DNA of 5,095 bases from B8-G4 sp033720735 (GTDB lineage: Bacteria > Bacteroidota > Bacteroidia > Chitinophagales > Saprospiraceae). This document shows, one piece after another, positions 1 to 5,095 of this stretch. The first letter of the stretch is position 1; every line of letters begins with the position of its first letter. The stretch spans positions 1 through 5,095 of the forward strand of contig JAWWBX010000323.1 in assembly GCA_033720735.1 (NCBI GenBank), in the 5' to 3' direction. The position numbers and the translations under genes were made by a program. A model generated the notes under the pieces. That model made no database searches, was not told where the DNA came from, and saw only the letters and a program-made list of their open reading frames with translations.

Positions 1-247
1 CTCATGTGTTTGATAGATTTTCAGGTGAAGTTCCGAAGTTAATGAATCAGAGATTGACAGGGTTAACAAATTTTTGAAGTCAGGTGTATTATCCGGCTGG
101 CGCCGCGACCATTCAATCCAGCTTGAACGGTACGATGCAGAGCCACCTGCAGCAACGCACATAACCTCAATGCGACTGCATTCTGTCATTTACGTCCCTG
201 TCTACAACGAGCCTGCGAGTCAGACGGAAAACGTCTACCTTTCTGTC
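1..247 (+). other. Upstream region of the Crp/Fnr-type regulator gene
   Basis: This stretch lies before the preferred regulator start at 248. It is open in the regulator's frame from a TTG at 74, but the 58 residues it would add match no domain I know and extend beyond the usual length of this family, so I treat it as non-coding. It holds an exact 9-base direct repeat (TTCTGTCAT at 181-189 and 241-249, spaced by 60 bases, the second copy overlapping the preferred ATG). It also holds a small hairpin of AGACG (222-226) and CGTCT (232-236) around a five-base loop, about 12 bases before the ATG. I could not identify a convincing promoter; the closest match to the Bacteroidota -7 pattern TAnnTTTG is TAGATTTT near 14-21, which is imperfect and too near the window edge to test. 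Confidence 0.4.
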
Positions 248-814
248 ATGACGAGCATTGAGCGCCTCTTCACTCCTCATCTTGCGCTGCGGGACGCGCG
301 TGCCCTGACGGCGATCCTGGTCCCTGAGTTACACCGCACTAGAAGTTACTTTGCCGAAGAGGGCAGGCGTTCTGATCGGATCGGGTTCATCAAGCGCGGG
401 TTGGCCAGGTCCTTCTATATCACGACCCACGGGGAGGAAATGACCATCTGCTTTGCGGGAGCGGGCTCGACCGTGTTTGATCCGGTGAGTTTCTTTTCAG
501 GTGACGTCGCGCGCTTCTCCATTCAGTTTCTTCAGGACAGTGAGGTGTTTGTTACAACGCGGTCACAGCTCAAAGAGCTGTACGCAACAAATGCTCGGAT
601 CAACACCTTTGCTCGCGAGCGGATCGAAGCCTCCTATGTATTCATGATGAAGCGCATCATCGGACACCAGACGGAGACCGCCGAGCAGCGCTACCGGGAC
701 CTGATGGATTCCTATCCCGACCTTTTTTTGCAGATCCCGCAAAAGCACATCGCTTCATACCTGGGTATCACCGAGTCATCACTGAGCCGGATCCGACGTA
801 AGATGACTCCCTAG
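248..814 (+). CDS. Crp/Fnr family transcriptional regulator
   Basis: Probable cytoplasmic DNA-binding regulator of 188 residues. Residues about 20-115 fit the cyclic-nucleotide-binding beta-roll fold, with the pattern IGFIKRGLARSFYIT followed by GEEMTICFAGAG. Residues about 145-188 form a Crp-type winged helix-turn-helix, clearest in QKHIASYLGITESSLSRIRR (165-184), the recognition-helix pattern common in this family in Bacteroidota and relatives. I chose the ATG at 248 because it gives the usual length of about 190 residues and starts directly before the beta-roll. In-frame starts further upstream (TTG at 74, ATG at 170) would add up to 58 residues with no recognisable domain. I see no Arg/Ser cAMP-binding signature and no Cys cluster for an Fe-S centre, so the effector is unknown. 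The hydrolase gene follows on the same strand and may be co-transcribed. The family call is firm; the target genes cannot be told. Confidence 0.88.
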   Translation: MTSIERLFTPHLALRDARALTAILVPELHRTRSYFAEEGRRSDRIGFIKRGLARSFYITTHGEEMTICFAGAGSTVFDPVSFFSGDVARFSIQFLQDSEVFVTTRSQLKELYATNARINTFARERIEASYVFMMKRIIGHQTETAEQRYRDLMDSYPDLFLQIPQKHIASYLGITESSLSRIRRKMTP

Positions 815-870
815 GAATTTCTTGTCATATGGCAATGCGTTCGACCGGCGACCGGGCCGAACTTTGGTCT

Positions 871-1986
871 ATGAAAAGAGAAGAATGTTCTCTCAAGACT
901 TGCAAACGGAACAAGAAGATCATGTTTGGAACTGCCATTATCCTGCTTTTGACTGTATTGATCCTCACCAGTGCGCGTCCAGAAACCCCACCATTCACTG
1001 ATGAGGACGGCAAGGTACTGGAAGGCAGTATTGCTCTGATGGAACAGATCGATCTTAATGGAACAAGACAATGGGTGTACTTCCGCGGTAGGGATACGAC
1101 CAAACCGCTGCTGCTGTTCCTCCACGGTGGGCCCGGTACTGCCGCAACCGGCCTGATCCGGAAGTTCATTCCCGAATTGGAGAATCGTTTCATTGTGGTG
1201 CACTGGGACCAGCGCGGGGCCGGCAAGTCGTTTTCAGAAGGTGGCAAGCGGGCCGACTTCACAGTAGAGCAGATGATCGCGGATGTAGGCACACTCACGG
1301 AAATCGTCCTGGATCGCTTCGGTCAGGATAAGCTGTATCTGATGGGCGTGTCCTGGGGCTCGTACCTCGGAATCGAGGCGGTATGCCGCTGGCCGGAATA
1401 CTATACCGCCTATATCGGTTCCGGGCAAGTCGTTTTCCAGGACCTGGGCGAAAAGTTGTCATACCGGTATGCGCTGAAGCAGTCAATGGCTCATCATGAC
1501 AGCGCTGCGATCAAGTCACTGGAGAAGATCGGCCCACCCCCGTATCAGGCGAAAAAACATGTCAGATCAATCATGAAGCAGCGTCACGTGCTCGCCCGCT
1601 ACGGAGGTAGTTTCCACAACCGTACGGTACAGCGCGAGTTTTCGCGCCTGGCTACTTTGTGGCAGGTCGAAGAATACAACCTGCTCGACAAGTTCAACTG
1701 GATCCGTGGGCAACTGCGCTCGGAACGTATCCTGGGGCCGGTCTTCAGGCAGATCGACTTTCGTGTGACCGCCCCACGCATTGACTTGCCAGTCTACTTC
1801 GCACAGGGCAAGTACGACATGCAGACACCGACCAGCCTGGTGCAGGAGTACTTTGACCTTCTCCAGGCCCCGCTCAAGTCCTTGCGGATCTTTCGAGGGT
1901 CAGCCCATCTGCCGCTGGCCGAGGAAAAGGAAGAGTTCCTGGCGTTTCTCGACGAGGTGATCGGTGTACGGAATCAGAGATTATAA
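871..1986 (+). CDS. Membrane-anchored alpha/beta hydrolase, proline iminopeptidase-like (S33 type)
   Basis: Predicted serine hydrolase of 371 residues. After a Lys/Arg-rich start there is one hydrophobic segment (about residues 18-34, MFGTAIILLLTVLILTS), so the catalytic domain is probably held on the outer face of the inner membrane, or exported. Family motifs appear in order: HGGPG (85-89, oxyanion loop), DQRGAGKS (113-120), and the nucleophile elbow GVSWGS (159-164, Ser161). Asp316 in GKYD and His346 in SAHLP are the likely remaining triad residues. HGGPG plus DQRGxGxS is typical of proline iminopeptidases and related S33 enzymes, but many such proteins have other or unknown substrates. 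The ATG at 871 is preferred because it places positive charges before the membrane segment. Alternatives are 829 (14 more residues) and 922, which has a purine-rich AAGAAG just upstream but loses the charges. It lies about 56 bases after the regulator and may be transcribed with it. Confidence 0.87.
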   Translation: MKREECSLKTCKRNKKIMFGTAIILLLTVLILTSARPETPPFTDEDGKVLEGSIALMEQIDLNGTRQWVYFRGRDTTKPLLLFLHGGPGTAATGLIRKFIPELENRFIVVHWDQRGAGKSFSEGGKRADFTVEQMIADVGTLTEIVLDRFGQDKLYLMGVSWGSYLGIEAVCRWPEYYTAYIGSGQVVFQDLGEKLSYRYALKQSMAHHDSAAIKSLEKIGPPPYQAKKHVRSIMKQRHVLARYGGSFHNRTVQREFSRLATLWQVEEYNLLDKFNWIRGQLRSERILGPVFRQIDFRVTAPRIDLPVYFAQGKYDMQTPTSLVQEYFDLLQAPLKSLRIFRGSAHLPLAEEKEEFLAFLDEVIGVRNQRL

Positions 1987-2004
1987 CGGGTTTGTTTGCA
2001 AGAC
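1987..2004. other. 18-base gap between convergent genes
   Basis: Only 18 bases separate the hydrolase stop (TAA, 1984-1986) from the permease stop (TGA on the minus strand, 2005-2007). The gap shows no stem followed by a T tract on either strand. The two transcripts therefore probably end inside each other's coding region, or depend on Rho or another mechanism not visible here. Confidence 0.6.
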
Positions 2005-4383
2005 TCAATCATCCCGCAGCACCGAAGCCGGATTGACCGTCGCGGCCCGCAGGACCCGCGAGCCGATCGTCAAGCCCCCGATCACAAACAGGATCGCGAT
2101 CGACGCGGCAATGATGACCGGGCTGATCGTCACGTAGTACGCCCAGATACTGGCCATCAGCATGTTGGCGAGGAAATACCCGGCGGCCGCACCGATGACG
2201 CTCGCAATCGACAAAACCCAGATGAACTCCCGGCTCATACGCAGTGATAGGTGCCCCAGCGAGGCACCCAGGATCTTGCGCACACCGATCTCCTTCATGC
2301 GTTTGGCCAGGTTCAAGGAAACCAGGCTGAAGAGGCCAATCATCGACAAAAGGACTGCCACCGCACCGAGAAAGAGGAACAAGATCTTGATGTTGGCATT
2401 GACCTCGAGGGTCTCTGCACGCTCCTGATCCATCACCCGCACGTTGGACAGGGCGTCGGGGAAGACCTGTGCCCAGGCGGTTTCCATCCGCGCCTTGACG
2501 GCCGGCACGTCGGCTGCCGCTGCACGCACGGCGATAAAGCGATAGTCAGCTGGTAGGGCATAGCGCATCAGCATCGGTTGCAGGGGATCCCACAGCGCCC
2601 CTTCGATGTAGATGTCCTGCACCACCCCGACCACGTTGAGGGCGACCGTGTCGCGCAAGACAATGCGCTGTCCGATCGGCTCATCCCACCCAAACTGGCG
2701 GACCACCTCCTCGTTGACGATGACCGAACGCTCGGCGTCTGTGACACTGCCATCCCGGAAATCGCGTCCCTCGACGATCTGCGCGCCAATCGTCGACAGA
2801 TAACCGGCGCCAATGTCGAGCAGGTCGACATCCATCTCGGTGGTGCCGACCTTGATCGGATCGGTGTACCACGACGATGTCACATTGTGCTGGCTGCCGG
2901 AGATCTCCTGGATCCCGTCGTAGCCCTCGATCGCATTGCGCATCTTGTTGAAGCCGCTCTCATCGGTGACGTAGGCGAAGACGACATGGTCGAGGTCGAA
3001 GCCCATATCGTACTCCTGCTGGTATTGTGCGTTCTGGGCAAAGACGACCCCGCAGACGATGGCGATCAGCGAAATGGCAAACTGCAGCGTGAGCAGGATG
3101 CGGGTCAGGGTATTCGTGCCACTGAATCTGACGTTGCCACGGAAGATCGCGGTGGGCTGAAAGCTGCTCACGTAGAGTGCCGGATAGCTGCCGGCCACCA
3201 GCGCCGTGAAGACCAGTAAGCCGCCCAGGAACATAAGCAGCTGCGGATTGCCAAACAGGTTGAGCTCGATATCGAGAAACGACCACATCGCGCTGTACGC
3301 GGGCACCAGGAAGGCCGCGATGCCGAGCCCGGCAAGCATGGCCAGGACGGTCAGGAGCAGGTTCTCGCCGAGGAACTGCGTGACCAGTTGGCCCTTGCTC
3401 GAGCCAAGCACCTTGCGCACGCCGATCTCGCGGATCCGGCGGTTGGCGATCGCGATGGAGGTATTTGTGAAGTTAAAACAGGCGATCAGCAGGATCAGGA
3501 TGGCCATGATCCCCGGGGCGCTGGCGGCAGCCGACGGGAGGCTCTGGTTGAACCAGTGGTTCCAGACGCCTTCTTTTTCGGAACGGACCGCCATCCCGGC
3601 AAACGGGTCAAGATAGTACCGGTCGACCTTGTAATCCGGCTTATTCTCATTCTGCACGGCGACGTACGCCTGCAGTGCGGTTTCCACGGCTGCAACACCG
3701 CCGGGGTCGGGGATGCGCACAAAGGTTGAGTTGAAATATTCCCATTCGTCGCCATCCAGGCCGTTGATATCGAGCACATTGTCGTAGTGCACGTAGGCCA
3801 GGTTGGAGAAGCTGTTGTTTTGCGGTGGTTTCGCGAAAACACCTGCGATCCGGTAGTCCTTACGCTCGTCGCCGCTCACGTAGGTCAGGACCTCACCGAC
3901 CGGATCGGGATTGTCCGGAAAGTGCCGTTGCTGCAGCTCGGTGCTGATCAGGATGCTCGACTTGTCGGTGAGCGCGCTCGCATCACCGGCGACCATCTCA
4001 AACGTGAAGGCGTCGAAGAACTCCGGATCCACCCCGCCGATCGATGTGGCAAAGACCTCGTTGTTGACTCTGAAGTTGCCGCTTGCCGGATAGTACCTGA
4101 TCACCTGATCGATTTGCGGCACCGAGCCGCGGATCGCATCTCCGAGCGGCAGCGGGCAGCTGCCGTTGGCCACCGGATACCCGTTGGTCACCCGGTAGAA
4201 GTTGACCCGGTAGATCTCGTCGGCATGAACGTGGTTGGTGTCGAACTTCTGGTTGTATTCCCAGTTGAGGTATGCGACGATACAGCAGGCCAGCGCTGTT
4301 CCCAGCCCGATCACGTTGATGAGGACGAAGACCCGGTTCTTGTACAGGCTGCGCAGGGTGAGCTTGAGGTAGTTGGTCAGCAT
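2005..4383 (-). CDS. FtsX/MacB-type ABC transporter permease with two FtsX domains
   Basis: Inner-membrane permease of 792 residues, a usual length for the large FtsX-like permeases common in Bacteroidota and relatives. Order of parts: membrane segment at about 18-40, MacB-type periplasmic domain (about 41-288), membrane segment at 289-311, FtsX signature (RRIREIGVRKVLGSSKGQ, 315-332), segments at about 341-362, 380-404 and 428-449. Then a second periplasmic domain (about 450-665), a segment at 666-692, a second FtsX signature (KRMKEIGVRKILGASLGH, 694-711), and two final segments at about 720-745 and 750-775. The C-terminus RAATVNPASVLRDD is typical of the family. The two halves look like an old internal duplication. 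Family members work with a LolD/MacB-type ATPase in efflux, lipoprotein release or mechanotransmission. No ATPase gene is in the window, so the substrate is unknown. The ATG at 4383 starts right before the standard N-terminal amphipathic stretch (NYLKLTLRSLYKNR). No clear Shine-Dalgarno precedes it. Confidence 0.93.
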   Translation of the reverse strand: MLTNYLKLTLRSLYKNRVFVLINVIGLGTALACCIVAYLNWEYNQKFDTNHVHADEIYRVNFYRVTNGYPVANGSCPLPLGDAIRGSVPQIDQVIRYYPASGNFRVNNEVFATSIGGVDPEFFDAFTFEMVAGDASALTDKSSILISTELQQRHFPDNPDPVGEVLTYVSGDERKDYRIAGVFAKPPQNNSFSNLAYVHYDNVLDINGLDGDEWEYFNSTFVRIPDPGGVAAVETALQAYVAVQNENKPDYKVDRYYLDPFAGMAVRSEKEGVWNHWFNQSLPSAAASAPGIMAILILLIACFNFTNTSIAIANRRIREIGVRKVLGSSKGQLVTQFLGENLLLTVLAMLAGLGIAAFLVPAYSAMWSFLDIELNLFGNPQLLMFLGGLLVFTALVAGSYPALYVSSFQPTAIFRGNVRFSGTNTLTRILLTLQFAISLIAIVCGVVFAQNAQYQQEYDMGFDLDHVVFAYVTDESGFNKMRNAIEGYDGIQEISGSQHNVTSSWYTDPIKVGTTEMDVDLLDIGAGYLSTIGAQIVEGRDFRDGSVTDAERSVIVNEEVVRQFGWDEPIGQRIVLRDTVALNVVGVVQDIYIEGALWDPLQPMLMRYALPADYRFIAVRAAAADVPAVKARMETAWAQVFPDALSNVRVMDQERAETLEVNANIKILFLFLGAVAVLLSMIGLFSLVSLNLAKRMKEIGVRKILGASLGHLSLRMSREFIWVLSIASVIGAAAGYFLANMLMASIWAYYVTISPVIIAASIAILFVIGGLTIGSRVLRAATVNPASVLRDD

Positions 4384-4499
4384 GTGATGAAGATATGGTT
4401 AGTTTAAGGAGGGTGGGGAGGGGGCGAAGGTTGCAGGGTGAGTGACAATGTGTTTGGATCGTCTCGTTGCCTCCGCCGAAATGACCTCCCCTGAGCTGT
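4384..4499 (-). promoter_or_regulatory. Upstream leader of the permease gene, with a C-rich (template G-rich) tract
   Basis: This stretch directly precedes the permease start and presumably holds its promoter and 5' leader, but I find no convincing -10/-35 or Bacteroidota -33/-7 pair. Its clearest feature is a G-rich tract on the plus strand, with G-runs at 4411-4413, 4415-4418, 4420-4424 and 4436-4438, so a minus-strand transcript would carry a pyrimidine-rich leader. A 7-base inverted repeat, GGGGAGG (4415-4421) with CCTCCCC (4485-4491), spans much of it. An ORF of 95 codons (4399-4686, minus strand) covers this region and the repeats beyond it; it shows no domain and I do not call it a gene. 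Confidence 0.35.
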
Positions 4500-4526
4500 G
4501 AGATACTTGCAAGACCTGTGTATCTC
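4500..4526. repeat. 7-bp inverted repeat upstream of the permease
   Basis: GAGATAC (4500-4506) pairs perfectly with GTATCTC (4520-4526) around a 13-base loop that contains the palindrome CTTGCAAG. Together with the preceding GAAATGACCTCCCC (from 4478) it resembles, from memory, a worn copy of intergenic repeats scattered through Bacteroidota-like genomes (a GTCATTTCG... / GAAATGAC type). The inverted repeat is visible; the family assignment is inference. Confidence 0.5.
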
Positions 4527-4530
4527 TGAT

Positions 4531-4581
4531 CCCCTCCTTGCCCTGCCGCGCCGGGCCGACTCCAGGAGGGGACGAGTTTTT
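4531..4581 (+). terminator. Two-tier hairpin followed by a T run (terminator-like)
   Basis: An 8-bp perfect outer stem joins CCCCTCCT (4531-4538) and AGGAGGGG (4564-4571). Inside it, GCCC (4540-4543) can pair with GGGC (4553-4556). Five Ts follow at 4577-4581, giving the plus strand the look of a factor-independent terminator. No plus-strand gene ends nearby, so it may instead be a palindromic intergenic repeat whose T run is incidental. On the minus strand it lies about 150-190 bases upstream of the permease and could insulate that gene from plus-strand transcription. Confidence 0.45.
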
Positions 4582-4631
4582 CTGGCTCTCTAAGCTCCGA
4601 AGCGCGTAAGAGGTTTCACACAGAGTGCCAG
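4582..4631. repeat. Imperfect 10-bp inverted repeat
   Basis: CTGGCTCTCT (4582-4591) and AGAGTGCCAG (4622-4631) pair at nine of ten positions, with a T:T mismatch, around a 30-base spacer. It directly follows the T run of the preceding hairpin. It could be a worn repeat end or chance; there is no coding sequence in it. Confidence 0.3.
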
Positions 4632-4808
4632 GACCGTGATTCAGTGATTGTTTTTTCAGAACTATTTGGCCTATCAACGACTTCACCCCTAAACATGCAC
4701 CTACCCACCAGTGAACGGCACAAGGCGCCCACGAATTCGTTTATGTCTAGCGCATGGATCTGAAGCGCATCATCGCATTGTATCGTTCATTCACTGCCAT
4801 GTCGCCGT
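4632..4808. other. Intergenic stretch with no convincing gene
   Basis: I see no protein domain, RNA gene or strong hairpin here. It contains a run of six Ts at about 4650-4656 and three closely spaced copies of CGCAT (4751-4755, 4766-4770, 4774-4778). It also contains the start of the 26-codon ORF described separately. Confidence 0.4.
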
Positions 4809-4834
4809 ACGCCGGAGGCGTTCAACAAGGATAA
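4754..4834 (+). CDS. Possible 26-residue small ORF, unproven
   Basis: An ATG at 4754 opens a 26-codon frame ending in TAA at 4832-4834. The peptide starts MDLKRIIALYRSF, a short basic and hydrophobic stretch, and ends AGGVQQG. An in-frame TAG stands at 4748-4750, so the frame begins here. The stop codon touches the left arm of the 8-bp hairpin at 4834-4875, an arrangement that would suit a leader peptide. There is no Shine-Dalgarno sequence and no run of a single amino acid as in classic attenuation leaders. An ORF this short can easily arise by chance, so I list it only as a candidate. Confidence 0.15.
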   Translation: MDLKRIIALYRSFTAMSPYAGGVQQG

Positions 4835-5028
4835 CCGGCGGTTGTACCGGCTGCGAGACGGGTGCTGCCGCCGGTCAAGACCAACAGACATCACAACCCC
4901 GGACGGGGTTGACCGACCCACACATACCCGAATGCCTGTGTGGATAACCAGGCCCAATTTTGGCCTGGAGGCTGAGGGTTAAAACCCTTTTTTCTTTGGC
5001 TGACTGGGTCCCCAGCCTGAAGGCTGGG
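4809..5028. repeat. Island of six hairpins (palindromic repeat cluster)
   Basis: Six inverted repeats stand in about 220 bases. (1) ACGCC 4809-4813 / GGCGT 4817-4821. (2) ACCGGCGG 4834-4841 / CCGCCGGT 4868-4875. (3) CAACCCC 4894-4900 / GGGGTTG 4905-4911, loop GGAC. (4) CCAGGCC 4948-4954 / GGCCTGG 4962-4968. (5) AGGGTT 4975-4980 / AACCCT 4983-4988, with a T tract. (6) CCCAGCC 5011-5017 / GGCTGGG 5022-5028, loop TGAA. All stems are perfect, most with loops of seven bases or fewer. Long frames through the island (4711-4947 plus, 4875-5081 minus) show no domain and are probably spurious. The likeliest reading is a mosaic of dispersed REP-like intergenic repeats; a structured non-coding RNA is the alternative. 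Confidence 0.6.
4975..4997 (+). terminator. Terminator-like hairpin with T tract
   Basis: AGGGTT (4975-4980) and AACCCT (4983-4988) form a six-pair stem. The Ts at 4988-4993 follow directly, then CTTT to 4997. The two-base loop is tight, so one or two inner A-T pairs would open. It would serve transcription on the plus strand, but no plus-strand gene is seen to end just before it. It may be part of the palindrome island rather than a working terminator. Confidence 0.4.
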
Positions 5029-5095
5029 TAAGAAATGCCCTCGAAGCCCGGAGCCTCACCCATCTCTTCGCAAACACGCACTTGCCAGGAGTGGA
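5029..5095. other. Window end, no feature seen
   Basis: The last bases carry no recognisable start of a gene, RNA or clear hairpin. What lies beyond the edge would decide whether the palindrome island is a leader of a downstream gene or simply an intergenic repeat. Confidence 0.4.

Noticed and set aside
2578..3219. 213-codon plus-strand ORF inside the permease gene
   Set aside because: It is an antisense shadow of the permease frame, with no domain; the minus-strand frame has clear family motifs throughout.
2050..3460. Frequent GATC/CGATCG sites, including one GCGATCGC octamer near 3448
   Set aside because: Asp and Ile codons in a GC-rich permease explain them; a single octamer is not a HIP1-type enrichment.
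3787..4407. 206-codon plus-strand ORF opposite the permease N-terminus
   Set aside because: It is antisense to well-matched permease sequence and shows no family features.
4399..4686. 95-codon minus-strand ORF upstream of the permease
   Set aside because: It runs through a G-rich tract and several inverted repeats, has low-complexity composition and no recognisable domain; it is most likely a chance frame through repeat DNA.
4728..4915. Integron attC-like site (GCCCACGAATTCGTTTATG resembles the left half of an attC)
   Set aside because: The left box lacks the conserved AAC in the right place, and no complementary GTTRRRY right box is found downstream; no integrase or cassette gene is present.
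4711..4947. 78-codon plus-strand ORF over the palindrome island
   Set aside because: It is rich in Arg, Thr and Gly from GC-rich stems, has no domain, and runs through three of the hairpins.
4875..5081. 68-codon minus-strand ORF over the palindrome island
   Set aside because: It reads through four of the hairpins and resembles spurious translations of intergenic repeats rather than a protein family.
4384..5095. tRNA or other standard RNA gene in the right-hand gene-free region
   Set aside because: No cloverleaf, T-loop consensus or known riboswitch core could be recognised.

Overview
The window is chromosomal DNA of moderately high GC content, probably from the Bacteroidota/Rhodothermota–Balneolota side of the tree. 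This rests on three protein types typical of that group: a short Crp/Fnr-type regulator with no recognisable cAMP-binding signature, a membrane-anchored S33-type alpha/beta hydrolase, and a large two-domain FtsX/MacB-type ABC permease. None of the three has a strong Shine-Dalgarno sequence at its best start, which also fits. The assignment is inferred from protein style, not from a marker gene.

Left part (1-1986, plus strand). A Crp/Fnr-family transcription regulator (best start 248, stop 814) is followed after about 56 bases by a proline-iminopeptidase-like alpha/beta hydrolase (best start 871, stop 1986) with an N-terminal membrane anchor. They share a strand and are close enough to be co-transcribed. 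A link between the regulator and the hydrolase is only a guess from position.

Centre (2005-4383, minus strand). One 792-residue permease fills this stretch. It has four membrane segments and a periplasmic domain in each half, and each half carries the FtsX signature (EIGVRK.LG). It converges on the hydrolase gene with only 18 bases between the stop codons. No ATP-binding subunit lies in the window, so its ATPase partner must be encoded elsewhere.

Right part (4384-5095). About 700 bases hold no convincing protein gene but are unusually rich in inverted repeats. Next to the permease start there is a G-rich tract on the plus strand. Then come a 7-bp inverted repeat and a two-tier hairpin (8-bp outer stem) followed by five Ts. 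Further right is a run of six hairpins within about 220 bases (4809-5028), one with a terminator-like T tract. This looks like a cluster of dispersed intergenic palindromic repeats, although a structured RNA cannot be excluded. A 26-codon ORF (4754-4834) ends exactly where one hairpin begins and is noted as a weak candidate.

I saw no tRNA, rRNA, CRISPR array, transposase or clear new defence-type system. The most interesting part is the palindrome island on the right.
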